In this document: positions 31,005 to 40,419 of the stretch, piece after piece
Layout: each line of letters begins with the position of its first letter
Numbering within the stretch: position 1 is the stretch's first letter
DNA from: Proteus columbae
GTDB lineage: Bacteria > Pseudomonadota > Gammaproteobacteria > Enterobacterales > Enterobacteriaceae
Assembly: GCF_002777965.1 (NCBI RefSeq)
Contig: NZ_NGVR01000032.1
Coordinates: 1-64,000 of the forward strand
Reading direction: 5' to 3'
DNA length: 64,000 bases
Made by a program: the position numbers and the translations under genes
The notes under the pieces: generated by a model
What the model was told of the DNA's origin: nothing
The model's input: only the letters and a program-made list of their open reading frames with translations
Databases searched by the model: none

Positions 31005-32544
31005 AGTTGTCATAAAAAAGAACACTTACTTTGATTCCGTTTCACTGATGTCGATTTCAACAAAAGCAAACCAACTGGATAATGTTGAACAAGCTTTTGT
31101 TGCAATGGCAACTGAAATGAATAAAGGCGTATTAAAAAACCTAGGTTTATTAAATGCTGAATTAGAAGATGCTAAAAATGGTGATTTAATGATCGTCATT
31201 AAAGGTGCAAGTGATGAGGCAAATGAAATAACACTTGCCTCTATTGAAGAACTTTTTGTGAAGAAAAATCAAAATAGCGGACAGCATGAAGCAAAATACG
31301 CCACTATCAATTCCGCTAAAAATCATATTCCAGAAGCAAACTTAGCGATTATTTCTGTCAATGGTCAATTTGCGGCTCGAGAAGCTCGCATTGCATTAGA
31401 AAACGACCTCAATGTTATGCTGTTTTCTGACAACGTTTCCATCGATGATGAATTGTCACTAAAACAATTAGCCAGTCAAAAAGGTCTGCTCATGATGGGA
31501 CCTGACTGCGGAACGGCTATTATCAATGGCACAGCACTCTGTTTTGGTAACAGTGTACGCCAAGGTAATATTGGCATTATTGGTGCGTCTGGCACAGGTA
31601 GCCAAGAACTGAGTGTGCGTATTCATGAGTTTGGTGCCGGTATTTCGCAACTTATTGGTACTGGTGGGCGTGACCTGAGTGAAAAAATTGGCGGCATCAT
31701 GATGATTGATGCACTCAAAATGCTGGATGCTGATGATAATACAAAAGTCATCGTGTTAATTTCTAAGCCACCAGCAGCCATGGTTGCGAAAAAAGTGTTA
31801 GAACAAGCTGAAAAATGCCATAAACCTGTTGTGGTTTGTTTCTTAGGTAGTCAACCACTTCCAGAAAATAAACCTGGACTTATCTTTGCTCAAGGCACCA
31901 AAGAAGCCGCTTTAAAAGCCGTTCTATTAACAGGTATTCGTCAAGAAGATTTAGACTTACACCCTCTTAATCTCCCTTTGATTGATGAAATCAGAGCCAT
32001 TCTTAAGCCAGAGCAGAAGTATATTCGTGGCCTATTCTGTGGTGGCACACTATGCGATGAGGCAATGTTTAGTGCGCTTGAAAAATACGATAATGTTTAT
32101 AGTAATATTCAACCTAATCCTGATTTCCGCTTAAAAGATCTCAATAAAAGTATTGCCCATACTTTCCTAGACTTTGGTGATGATGACTTTACCAATGGTA
32201 AACCACACCCAATGATCGACCCAACAAATCGTATTGAACGTTTATTGCAAGAAGCTCGTGATCCTGAAGTCGGCGTCATTATGATGGATTTCATCTTAGG
32301 CTTTGGCTCTCACGAAGATCCTGTTGGTGTCATGATTGATGCCATTAAAGAAGCAAAAAATATCGCCAAACAAGACGGTCGTGAACTCGTGATCTTGGGT
32401 TATGTGTTAGGTACTGACCAAGATACCCCTTCTATGGATGCGCAAGTCAAAATGCTCACTGATGCCGGTGTCATTTGGGCAAGTAGTAGTACCAATACTG
32501 GTTTACTGGGTCGTGAATTTGTCTGGAAAGGAGAAAAAGCATAA
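30994..32544 (+). CDS. fdrA: FdrA/AllF-like subunit of a carbamoyltransferase
   Basis: The start at 30994 follows GGAGAAAG and gives 516 residues; an upstream in-frame ATG at 30946 would run deep into the AllH-like gene. The protein is FdrA/AllF-like, with a succinyl-CoA-ligase-type fold: a CoA-binding-like N-terminal region (INSAKNHIPEANLAIISVNG) and the phosphate-loop-like IGIIGASGTGSQELS (near residue 190). In E. coli FdrA is subunit AllF of oxamate carbamoyltransferase. Stop and next start overlap (TAATG). Confidence 0.88.
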   Translation: MSIKVVIKKNTYFDSVSLMSISTKANQLDNVEQAFVAMATEMNKGVLKNLGLLNAELEDAKNGDLMIVIKGASDEANEITLASIEELFVKKNQNSGQHEAKYATINSAKNHIPEANLAIISVNGQFAAREARIALENDLNVMLFSDNVSIDDELSLKQLASQKGLLMMGPDCGTAIINGTALCFGNSVRQGNIGIIGASGTGSQELSVRIHEFGAGISQLIGTGGRDLSEKIGGIMMIDALKMLDADDNTKVIVLISKPPAAMVAKKVLEQAEKCHKPVVVCFLGSQPLPENKPGLIFAQGTKEAALKAVLLTGIRQEDLDLHPLNLPLIDEIRAILKPEQKYIRGLFCGGTLCDEAMFSALEKYDNVYSNIQPNPDFRLKDLNKSIAHTFLDFGDDDFTNGKPHPMIDPTNRIERLLQEARDPEVGVIMMDFILGFGSHEDPVGVMIDAIKEAKNIAKQDGRELVILGYVLGTDQDTPSMDAQVKMLTDAGVIWASSSTNTGLLGREFVWKGEKA

Positions 32545-33959
32545 TGACTTCATTATTTAAACAACCTTTAAATGCCATCAATATTGGTATTGAAATGTTC
32601 AGTGATGATCTGAAAAAACAGCATGTTTCAGTCACTCATTTAAATTGGACGCCACCAGGTCAAGGCAATATTGCTGTGATCAAAGCGCTTGACAGCATTG
32701 AAGCTAACGCTGCATTACAAGAAAAAATTAAAATCGCTAATGCACAAGCACTTGAACGTATTATTAAATCACAGCCTGTTCTTGTTGGGTATGACCAAGC
32801 GATTAATGTCGTGCCAGGAATGACCAAAAATACCATCTTACACGCAGGTCCACCTGTTGAATGGAAAGATATGTGTGGCGCAATGAAAGGCGCTGTAACT
32901 GGTGCTTTGGTTTTTGAAGGACTAGCAAAAGATTTAATAGATGCTGAACGTGTTGCCGCATCTGGTGAAATCATATTCTCACCTTGTCATGAACATGACT
33001 GTGTTGGTTCAATGGCAGGTGTGACTTCTGCCTCTATGTTTATGCATATTGTTGAAAATAAAACATACGGTAACCGTGCCTTTACCAACCTTAGTGAGCA
33101 GATGGCAAAAATTCTGCGAATGGGTGCCAATGACCAAAGTGTTATCGATCGTTTAAATTGGATGCGTGATGTACTGGGTCCAATGTTACGTGATGCAATG
33201 AAAATTATTGGTGAGATTGACCTACGTTTAATGTTAGCTCAAGCATTACATATGGGTGATGAGTGCCATAACCGCAATAATGCAGGAACAACACTACTGA
33301 TTCAGGCATTAACAACAGGCATTATTCAAACTTCGTTTTCAGTGGCACAACAAAAAGAAGTGTTTGATTTTGTTGCAAGCAGCGACTATTTCTCAGGTCC
33401 AACATGGATGGCAATGTGTAAAGCCTCTATGGATGCTGCACACGGTATTGAATACAGCACCGTTGTCACAACAATGGCGCGTAATGGTTATGAATTTGGA
33501 TTACGTATCAGCGGATTACCCGGACAATGGTTTACAGGCCCTTCACAACAAGTTATCGGCCCTATGTTTGCAGGTTATAAACCTGAAGATTCAGGTTTAG
33601 ATATTGGGGATTCTGCGATTACTGAAACCTATGGCATCGGTGGTTTTGCTATGGCGACTGCACCTGCCATTGTGGCATTAGTCGGTGGAACTGTAGAAGA
33701 AGCTGTCGATTTCTCACGTCAGATGCGAGAAATCACATTAGGTGAAAACCCCAATGTAACCATCCCTTTACTTGGTTTTATGGGTATTCCAACGGCTATC
33801 GATATTACCAAAGTTGCGGCTAGCGGTATTCTTCCTGTGATAAATACAGCTATCGCACATAAAGATGCTGGTATAGGTATGATTGGTGCAGGTATTGTTC
33901 ATCCTCCGTTTGATTGCTTTGAAAAAGCAATGCTGTCTTATGCTAAGAAATATGCCTAG
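32544..33959 (+). CDS. YlbE/AllG-like DUF1116 subunit of a carbamoyltransferase
   Basis: The 471-residue protein is a DUF1116 member, like E. coli YlbE/AllG. Blocks typical of the family are LHAGPPVEWKDMCGAMKGAV (about residues 98-117), FSPCHEHDCVGSMAGVTSAS (near 147-166) and HMGDECHNRNNAGTTLL (near 236). The cluster of Cys and His residues suggests a catalytic or metal role. It is translationally coupled to the FdrA gene and ends the three-gene core. A GC-rich hairpin follows. Confidence 0.88.
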   Translation: MTSLFKQPLNAINIGIEMFSDDLKKQHVSVTHLNWTPPGQGNIAVIKALDSIEANAALQEKIKIANAQALERIIKSQPVLVGYDQAINVVPGMTKNTILHAGPPVEWKDMCGAMKGAVTGALVFEGLAKDLIDAERVAASGEIIFSPCHEHDCVGSMAGVTSASMFMHIVENKTYGNRAFTNLSEQMAKILRMGANDQSVIDRLNWMRDVLGPMLRDAMKIIGEIDLRLMLAQALHMGDECHNRNNAGTTLLIQALTTGIIQTSFSVAQQKEVFDFVASSDYFSGPTWMAMCKASMDAAHGIEYSTVVTTMARNGYEFGLRISGLPGQWFTGPSQQVIGPMFAGYKPEDSGLDIGDSAITETYGIGGFAMATAPAIVALVGGTVEEAVDFSRQMREITLGENPNVTIPLLGFMGIPTAIDITKVAASGILPVINTAIAHKDAGIGMIGAGIVHPPFDCFEKAMLSYAKKYA

Positions 33960-33981
33960 TCTCCACTAAACAAAAAACAAC

Positions 33982-33999
33982 GCCCGACACATGTCGGGC
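33982..33999 (+). other. Intercistronic GC-rich hairpin without U-run
   Basis: GCCCGACA (33982-33989) pairs perfectly with TGTCGGGC (33992-33999). It is followed by TATAAAAATAA rather than a T-run, so it is more likely a processing or stabilising element, or a weak attenuator, between the carbamoyltransferase genes and the permease gene. Confidence 0.6.
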
Positions 34000-34067
34000 T
34001 ATAAAAATAATGCAACATATTCCCTAAACATTGCACAGTTAAATATGATGGGGATAGGAGTATGAAT

Positions 34068-35633
34068 ATGAGTCTATTAAATATTAAATGGAAACGTGGT
34101 GACTTGGCGGCCTATTTTGGCTTAATGACCAATAACCTCACCAACCTACTCACAATGATGGGGCTATTAATCTTTGTTGTCGGTATTCCCTCTGAAATGG
34201 TTTATGGTCGTATTGCTCCCGCCTTTGGTTTCGCTGTTTTATTAGCCAGTGTCAGTTATGCCTATTTTGGTCAGCAGATGATCAAACAAACGGGTCGCCA
34301 AGATGTCACTGCATTGCCTTCAGGCCCTAGTGCACCGTCTATCTTCACCGTCACTTTTTTAGTTATCATGCCAGTTTACCAGACAACTCAGAATGCTGAA
34401 TTTGCTATTCAAATTGCATTAGTCTGGTGTTTTGTTGAAGCGATGATCCTTGTCGGTGGCTCTTTCCTTGGCGAAACTATCCGTAAGATGATCCCTCGTA
34501 CAGTGCTTTTATCCTGTCTGTCAGGTCTTGGCCTACTGTTACTGGCAATGAACCCAATGTTACAAGCTTTTGAAGCACCTACGGTTTCATTTATCGTTTT
34601 ACTATTAATTTTCATCAACTGGTTTGGCAAAAAACCTATTTTTGCACGTATACCAACGGGTTTATTATTATTAATTGCGGGTTCTGTATTAGCTTGGGTT
34701 TCTGGCTTACAAAGCCCTGAAGCTATCAAAACTTCCATGGAATCATTTGGTTTTAACCCTCCAGGTATTCATATCGACAGTTTCTTTAACGGTTTACCCC
34801 ATGCTTTACCTTATTTAGCTTCTGCGGTGCCATTAGGTTTAGCTAACTATATCTTTGACTTAGAAAATATCGAAAGTGCTCACGCAGCGGGTGATGAATA
34901 CAATACACGTAAGGTAATGTTAGCTAACGGTTTATCATCAACCGTTGGGGTAATATTAGGTAATCCATTCCCTGTCACCGTTTATGTGGGTCATGCGGGT
35001 TGGAAAGCGATGGGTGCAAGTATTGGATACACATTGGCATCAGGTATCACCATGTTTATTGTCCCTCTTTTCGGTATTGGGGCATTTATGTTAGCCATTA
35101 TCCCGATGACGGCAATTGTACCTATTCTCGTCTTTATCGGTGTTGTTACTGCCAATCAGGTTGTTCGAGAAACCCCAAAAGTTGAAGTCCCTGTTATTTT
35201 TATCTGTCTATTCCCATGGATTGCAAACTGGGCATTAACCATGGTGAACAGCGTTATCAGTGCAGCAGGAACATCAGCAGGCGCAATTGGTATTGAAACA
35301 CTGTTACATAAAGGCGTTTATTACCAAGGTCTTGTTCACTTAGGAAATGGTGCACCGTTAGCCAGTATGCTATGGGGTTGTATTGCAATCTTCGCAATCT
35401 TAGACAAACCATTACGTGGCGCTGTTGCGGCTGCGGTAGGCGCAATACTGGTATTCTTTGGCATCATTCATTCACCAGCTGTCGGTATTGCCACAGGCTC
35501 TACGTTAATGTTTGTTTATGCTTACCTTATGATGGCCGCTTTATTTGTCCTAAAACACTTCTTAGATAATCGCCAATCAGTAGAAAAACAACAAATCGAG
35601 AAAGCTGAGAAACTCAGTAAGTCCTCTCAATAA
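34068..35633 (+). CDS. NCS2/AzgA-like purine or ureide permease
   Basis: The second ATG (34068) lies seven bases after AGGAG and is preferred over the ATG at 34062. The 521-residue protein has about 12-13 membrane helices and resembles the nucleobase-cation symporter-2/xanthine-uracil permease class (TALPSGPSAPSIFTVTFLVI, near residues 84-103, and a late GNPFPVTVYVGHAGWKAMGAS block). It probably brings in the substrate of the pathway. The exact substrate cannot be read from sequence. Its place inside the operon ties it to the carbamoyltransferase. Confidence 0.75.
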   Translation: MSLLNIKWKRGDLAAYFGLMTNNLTNLLTMMGLLIFVVGIPSEMVYGRIAPAFGFAVLLASVSYAYFGQQMIKQTGRQDVTALPSGPSAPSIFTVTFLVIMPVYQTTQNAEFAIQIALVWCFVEAMILVGGSFLGETIRKMIPRTVLLSCLSGLGLLLLAMNPMLQAFEAPTVSFIVLLLIFINWFGKKPIFARIPTGLLLLIAGSVLAWVSGLQSPEAIKTSMESFGFNPPGIHIDSFFNGLPHALPYLASAVPLGLANYIFDLENIESAHAAGDEYNTRKVMLANGLSSTVGVILGNPFPVTVYVGHAGWKAMGASIGYTLASGITMFIVPLFGIGAFMLAIIPMTAIVPILVFIGVVTANQVVRETPKVEVPVIFICLFPWIANWALTMVNSVISAAGTSAGAIGIETLLHKGVYYQGLVHLGNGAPLASMLWGCIAIFAILDKPLRGAVAAAVGAILVFFGIIHSPAVGIATGSTLMFVYAYLMMAALFVLKHFLDNRQSVEKQQIEKAEKLSKSSQ

Positions 35634-35647
35634 TATTGTCCTCTGAT

Positions 35648-35675
35648 AGTGGGTGTGAATTTATACACACCCACT
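35648..35675 (+). other. Second intercistronic GC-rich hairpin
   Basis: AGTGGGTGTG (35648-35657) pairs perfectly with CACACCCACT (35666-35675) around AATTTATA. No T-run follows. It lies between the permease and carbamate kinase genes, like the hairpin at 33982. Confidence 0.6.
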
Positions 35676-35711
35676 CTATTCTAAAACGCTTTATATCAGG
35701 ATACGCCGATC

Positions 35712-36662
35712 ATGAAAGAACTCGTGGTAGTTGCCATTGGTGGCAACAGTATTATTAAAGACAACAACAGCCAATCTATTGCCGATCAAGAAAAAGCCGT
35801 TCAAGAAGTTGCTCAACATGTTTGTGATATGCTTGAAGGCAATTATGATATCGTTTTAACGCATGGAAATGGCCCTCAAGTTGGCTTAGATTTACGCCGT
35901 TCTGAGATTGCTCACACCGAAGAAGGATTACCACTGACACCGCTGGCAAATTGTGTCGCAGATACTCAAGGGGGAATTGGTTATTTAATCCAACAAGCGC
36001 TCAATAATGTATTAATCAAACGCCATAATCGCCAAGCAATCACCCTCATCACACAAGTTGCGGTTGATAAAAACGATCCTAAATTCAATGCACCTGATAA
36101 ACCTATCGGCGCCTTTTTCACAAAAGAACAAGCGGATATTTTACAAGAAACAAATCCAAACTGGCATTTTATAGAAGATTCAGGTCGAGGTTATCGCCGT
36201 GTAGTGGCATCGCCTGCTCCCAAGCATATCATTGAATCTAAAGCTATTCGGACATTAATCCAACACGATTATGTTGTTATTGCCGCAGGTGGTGGTGGGA
36301 TCCCCGTTATCAAAAATGGCGATAACAGCTATAAAAGTGTTGATGCAGTTATTGATAAAGATTTATCCACAACATTGCTGGCAAAAGAATTGAATGCAGA
36401 TATTTTAATTATTACGACAGGTGTGGAAAAAGTGTGCATTAATTTTGGCAAACCCAATCAAAAAGCGCTAGGTGAAACATCTATCGAAGACATACAACGC
36501 TATATGGAAGAAGGCCATTTTCCTGCTGGCAGTATGCTACCCAAAATTGAAGCCAGCCTCTCATTTATCGCAAATGGTGGGCAACGTGTAATTATCACGA
36601 CACCTGAAAAGCTCCCTGAAGCTTTACGCGGTGAAACAGGCACACACATCATTAGCAACTAA
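35712..36662 (+). CDS. Catabolic carbamate kinase, AllK/ArcC type
   Basis: The 316-residue amino-acid-kinase-family enzyme shows VAIGGNSI at the start, VLTHGNGPQVG (near residues 49-59), VIAAGGGGIPVI (near 193-204) and DKDLSTTLLAKEL. It transfers phosphate from carbamoyl phosphate to ADP, giving ATP, ammonia and CO2. There is no arginine deiminase or ornithine carbamoyltransferase gene nearby. Its partner is therefore most likely the AllFGH-type carbamoyltransferase upstream, as YbcF/AllK is in E. coli. Confidence 0.92.
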   Translation: MKELVVVAIGGNSIIKDNNSQSIADQEKAVQEVAQHVCDMLEGNYDIVLTHGNGPQVGLDLRRSEIAHTEEGLPLTPLANCVADTQGGIGYLIQQALNNVLIKRHNRQAITLITQVAVDKNDPKFNAPDKPIGAFFTKEQADILQETNPNWHFIEDSGRGYRRVVASPAPKHIIESKAIRTLIQHDYVVIAAGGGGIPVIKNGDNSYKSVDAVIDKDLSTTLLAKELNADILIITTGVEKVCINFGKPNQKALGETSIEDIQRYMEEGHFPAGSMLPKIEASLSFIANGGQRVIITTPEKLPEALRGETGTHIISN

Positions 36663-36725
36663 CCTTTTCTGATTTCAACATAAGCATATCCTCTGAAATT
36701 ACGCACTTTATCCTAAGGAATTTCG

Positions 36726-38108
36726 ATGAAAACAGAACAAAAATTAGGTAGAAGAGAGTTTCTTTCCACTGGTGCGAAAGTCGCCACGGCATGTACATTG
36801 TTTGGGGCAATGCCTAGCGTTGCCATGTCAGATCAACAAAATAAAATGCTTTCGAGTATCAAAAATATAACAGATACCCATTATTATCTGGATAACGTCC
36901 TTCTCGAAACAGGCTTTGAATATCGTGATGCAACTGTGATTGGTACCAAAACTGCATTACAGACTATCGAAATTAATAATGGAAAAATTATTAGCATTCT
37001 TCCTAATAATGCCCCTTCAGCGTCCTCTTTGAACCGCTATAGCGCACAAGGCAAATTAATGTTGCCAGCATTTCGTGACATGCATATTCATTTAGATAAA
37101 ACGTTTTATGGTGGTTCATGGCAAGCGCCAGGATCCAGAGAAGGTAAAACCATTGTAGATATGATTGCGCTTGAGCAAAAATTGTTACCTGAATTACAGC
37201 CCTATACCCAAGAAAGAGCACACGCTCTGATCGATTTAATTCAATCCCATGGCTCTACGGTTGCACGTAGCCATTGTAATATTGAGCCTGTGTCTGGGTT
37301 AAAAAATTTAGAAGCGTTACAAAAAGTGCTCGATGAGAGAAAACAAGACTTTACATGTGAAATAGTAGCCTTTCCTCAACATGGATTACTACGCTCAAAA
37401 TCAGAATCATTAATGAGAGAAGCAATGCAAGCCGGCGCTCATTATGTTGGAGGTTTAGATCCGACTAACGTTGATCATGCGATGGAAAAATCTCTCGATA
37501 GCATGTTCCAAATCGCATTAGATTATAATAAAGGTGTTGATATTCATCTTCATGAAACCACACCTGCTGGGCTTGCAGCCATTAATTATATGATTAAAAC
37601 CGTCGATGAAAATCGCAGTTTACGTGGTAAAGTCACGATCAGTCATGCTTTTGCTTTAGCAACACTCACACCAGAACAAGCCGATAACATCGCAAAACAA
37701 CTGGCAGAGCAACAAATCACCATTGCTTCCACCGTGCCCATTGGTACATTACACATGCCATTGAAAATACTTAATAAAAATGGTGTTTTCGTGATGACAG
37801 GCACAGATAGCGTTATTGATCACTGGTCGCCATTTGGTCTTGGCGATATGTTAGAAAAAGCGAATTTATATGCTCAACTTTATACTCGCCCAGATGAATT
37901 AGCCCTTTCACGCGCACTCGCCATTGCAACAGGAAATATTTTACCGCTTGATGAAAAAGGCAATCAAACATGGCCGAATCAAGGTGATGATGCCAGCTTT
38001 GTTCTGGTCAATGCCTCTTGTTCGGCTGAAGCAGTTGCACGTATTTCATCAAAACAAGCTTCCTTCCATAAAGGATATTTAGCCTACGGCTCTGTGCAAA
38101 AACAGTGA
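36726..38108 (+). CDS. Tat-exported cytosine-deaminase-like amidohydrolase
   Basis: The 460-residue protein begins with a twin-arginine signal: GRREFLSTG (residues 8-16), a mild hydrophobic stretch and PSVAMS as possible cleavage region. The mature part is a metal-dependent TIM-barrel hydrolase: DMHIHLDKTF (first His-x-His), GSTVARSHCNIEP, VDIHLHETTPAG, ISHAFALAT and GTDSVIDHWSP (metal Asp). This resembles cytosine deaminase and related ring-opening or deaminating enzymes. Export to the periplasm is unusual for this class. It may convert a cyclic ureide or purine-like compound before uptake by the permease. Last gene of the operon. Confidence 0.8.
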   Translation: MKTEQKLGRREFLSTGAKVATACTLFGAMPSVAMSDQQNKMLSSIKNITDTHYYLDNVLLETGFEYRDATVIGTKTALQTIEINNGKIISILPNNAPSASSLNRYSAQGKLMLPAFRDMHIHLDKTFYGGSWQAPGSREGKTIVDMIALEQKLLPELQPYTQERAHALIDLIQSHGSTVARSHCNIEPVSGLKNLEALQKVLDERKQDFTCEIVAFPQHGLLRSKSESLMREAMQAGAHYVGGLDPTNVDHAMEKSLDSMFQIALDYNKGVDIHLHETTPAGLAAINYMIKTVDENRSLRGKVTISHAFALATLTPEQADNIAKQLAEQQITIASTVPIGTLHMPLKILNKNGVFVMTGTDSVIDHWSPFGLGDMLEKANLYAQLYTRPDELALSRALAIATGNILPLDEKGNQTWPNQGDDASFVLVNASCSAEAVARISSKQASFHKGYLAYGSVQKQ

Positions 38109-38144
38109 TAAATATTGTAATTAAAGGCACTTATCAATAAAAAA

Positions 38145-38175
38145 CACCCTAATGGCATTAATGGCTATTGGGGTG
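38145..38175 (+). terminator. Hairpin at the end of the operon
   Basis: CACCCTAATGGC (38145-38156) pairs with GCTATTGGGGTG (38164-38175) with two wobbles. No T-run follows on plus, so termination may be incomplete. Confidence 0.45.
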
Positions 38176-38627
38176 ATATAAATATCAGTTTCTTTTTAAA
38201 AGCTATTTATTTTGATTAAAATAAATACTTATTACTGCAATTAACAATAAAAAATATCCTATTATGTTTTTTATTTTACGATATCTATTTGCTTCTTAAA
38301 CTAAAGATTTTTTAAAAATCTCAGTGATAAAATAATCAATCTAACTTAATTCCTCGCTCAAGTTTAAATTACGCTCTACTTATCACGCCCTCTTTCATTG
38401 AAATTATTAACATTTAACTTTAAATGTTATATTTTAATTGTTTGCGTTAATTTAAAATAATCATATTGCCTATTCCCTATCAGTCCATTTCAATGAATAA
38501 TAGAGAAAGAGACGTTTTATACTGAATGGATATTCACATACACTGTTTTTTTATCTTGCCAATCCTTTTACCTTGATAGATTTTTTGCTGAAAAGACACG
38601 CTCTATTTTATTGTTTAGGAAAATGCC
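38176..38627. other. AT-rich intergenic region before the PPC/ECF operon
   Basis: About 450 bases without a gene. It should hold the promoter of the PPC/ECF operon. I looked for the conserved cores of thiamine, cobalamin and riboflavin riboswitches, which often precede ECF vitamin transporters, and saw none. Confidence 0.4.
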
Positions 38628-39056
38628 ATGCTTCAAACACTGCCTACAACTTCTCATGCTCGATTTATTGCGCTTCGTTTACTGCCTAATGACGATGTGA
38701 TTATGGCATTACGACAGATAATGAAGGAGCAAAATCTGAAATCGGCATTTATTGCAGGTTGTGTGGGCAGTTTAACAGATGTGGTATTACGCTTTGCAGG
38801 ACGTGAAGAAAATCGCTATCTTACAGGTAAATTTGAGATTGTTTCGCTGATTGGCACATTAGATTCTCAAGGGGAACATTTGCATTTAGCTGTCTCAGAT
38901 GAAAATGGAATAATGTGTGGTGGACATATGATGCCAGGTTGTACAGTGCGCACGACGCTAGAGCTCGTTATTGGTGAGTTAGAGCAAGTGACTTTTAGCC
39001 GTCAGCCTTGTAAACACTCTGGTTATGAGGAGTTGGTCATCACACCGCGTAAATAG
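38628..39056 (+). CDS. PPC/DUF296-domain protein
   Basis: The 142-residue protein is a single PPC (DUF296) domain: RFIALRLLPNDDVIMALRQI at the start, FIAGCVGSLTDVVLRF, then GEHLHLAVSDENGIMCGGHM (about residues 82-101) with the conserved His-x-His...His set that may bind metal, and GCTVRTTLELVIGEL. The domain occurs in plant AT-hook proteins and in stand-alone bacterial proteins of unknown role. It precedes an ECF transporter by 77 bases, suggesting that both serve the same compound. Confidence 0.85.
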   Translation: MLQTLPTTSHARFIALRLLPNDDVIMALRQIMKEQNLKSAFIAGCVGSLTDVVLRFAGREENRYLTGKFEIVSLIGTLDSQGEHLHLAVSDENGIMCGGHMMPGCTVRTTLELVIGELEQVTFSRQPCKHSGYEELVITPRK

Positions 39057-39133
39057 CCTTTTTATAAAAAGAGCGTTATTGATGCAAAATAATAAAACCA
39101 ATAGTCACTATCCTTTGTAAAGGTTTTTAAACT

Positions 39134-39715
39134 ATGTCTACAACTCCTCTAATTTCGAGCCGTACTCTTGTGCTCATTGTTGTTTCTATTGCAATAAATA
39201 TGATCGGTGGTCAAATCACCTCAATGGTCAAACTTCCTATCTTCTTAGACTCTATCGGTACGCTTATCTGTGCTTTATTAGGTGGTCCATGGGTTGCATT
39301 ATTTACTGGATTATTAACCAACCTATTATGGGGATTAATTAGTGGCCCAATGGCAGCTGCATTTGCACCTGTTGCGATGATGATAGGATTAAGTGCAGGT
39401 TTATTGGCTCGTGCTGGTGGTTTTCGTTCATTAATTCGAGTTATTGGCTCTGGTATTATTATTACTTTAGCGTTAATGATTGTCGCCGTTCCAATTCGCA
39501 CTTATTTATTTGGCGGTGCCACTGGCAGTGGCGCAGATTTCTTTGTCGCTTATTTTCATGCGGTTGGTGAAGGGCTTATTGAGTCTGTTGCAATTACTGT
39601 TTTAGGTGCAAATCTCGCCGATAAAATATTATCAGCGATTATTGCTTGGTTATTAGTACGTCAATTACCACAAAGAACACAACGCAACTTCCCTACAATG
39701 GCTAAGGTTCGCTAA
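39134..39715 (+). CDS. ECF transporter substrate-binding (S) component
   Basis: The 193-residue membrane protein has five to six helices and the features of ECF S components: a short N-terminus, FLDSIGTLICALLGGPWVALFTGLLTN-like segment (about residues 35-60) and small-residue-rich first helix. The S component binds the vitamin or other micronutrient. This one is not assignable to biotin, thiamine, riboflavin or cobalt types by motifs that I know. It is followed after two bases by the T component. Confidence 0.8.
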   Translation: MSTTPLISSRTLVLIVVSIAINMIGGQITSMVKLPIFLDSIGTLICALLGGPWVALFTGLLTNLLWGLISGPMAAAFAPVAMMIGLSAGLLARAGGFRSLIRVIGSGIIITLALMIVAVPIRTYLFGGATGSGADFFVAYFHAVGEGLIESVAITVLGANLADKILSAIIAWLLVRQLPQRTQRNFPTMAKVR

Positions 39716-39717
39716 TA

Positions 39718-40419
39718 ATGCATCCCTTTACCTCATTGGTATTATGGCTTTGGCTAAGTGCCAGTGTGCTGTTTTTATCATTAAGCTTACCACTGCTGAT
39801 TATCAGCAGTGGTACTTTTATTAGCTTATTACTTTGGAAAGCCTCTCGCTGGCGTTGGCGTCTTATTGCATGGTTAATGATCCCTATGGCGATAGGCTTA
39901 TGGTTAGTTCATAGCGGTTGGCTTGCTTATTGGTTAACCGGTGGCATTTTAGATACCAGTAAACAAACTATGGCAATAACGCTATGGCTAAGATTATTAG
40001 CAATAATAAGCGGTGCTCAATTGTGGTTACAGTACACTTCAACCGAACAATTTATTAGAGCCTTATTTGCTAGCCGTCTACCAATGAGCCTTTCCTATTT
40101 ATTGGCGGGGCCTTTATTACTTGTAGAACAATTGCGCCAACAATTACACAATATAAGAGAAGCACAATTAGCGCGAGGTGTACCCCTTGATGGTTCATTC
40201 TGGCAACGTCTAATCACATTACCTGCCATTATCTTGCCACTTATTAGCCATGTATTAAGTGATTTAACTATTCGTAGTGCTGCATTAGATATGCGAGGAT
40301 TTCGTATTATTACAAAACGTACCACGCTTTCTCCTCCTACCGATACACCACTACAAGAGATGTTACGCTATTTTATTTTACTGCTTATCTTTGTTGAAGG
40401 AGCTATTTGGCTATGGTAA
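39718..40419 (+). CDS. ECF transporter transmembrane (T) component
   Basis: The 233-residue protein has about five membrane helices and the coupling-helix motifs of EcfT/CbiQ: RQQLHNIREAQLARGVPLDG (near residues 139-158) and the later RSAALDMRGFR, each with the Ala-Arg-Gly-like or Met-Arg-Gly pattern that docks onto the ATPases. It connects the S component to the two ATPases. Its end overlaps the first ATPase gene. Confidence 0.88.
   Translation: MHPFTSLVLWLWLSASVLFLSLSLPLLIISSGTFISLLLWKASRWRWRLIAWLMIPMAIGLWLVHSGWLAYWLTGGILDTSKQTMAITLWLRLLAIISGAQLWLQYTSTEQFIRALFASRLPMSLSYLLAGPLLLVEQLRQQLHNIREAQLARGVPLDGSFWQRLITLPAIILPLISHVLSDLTIRSAALDMRGFRIITKRTTLSPPTDTPLQEMLRYFILLLIFVEGAIWLW

Noticed and set aside
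38176-38627. Possible vitamin riboswitch before the ECF operon
   Set aside because: None of the conserved cores of thiamine, cobalamin or riboflavin riboswitches could be recognised.
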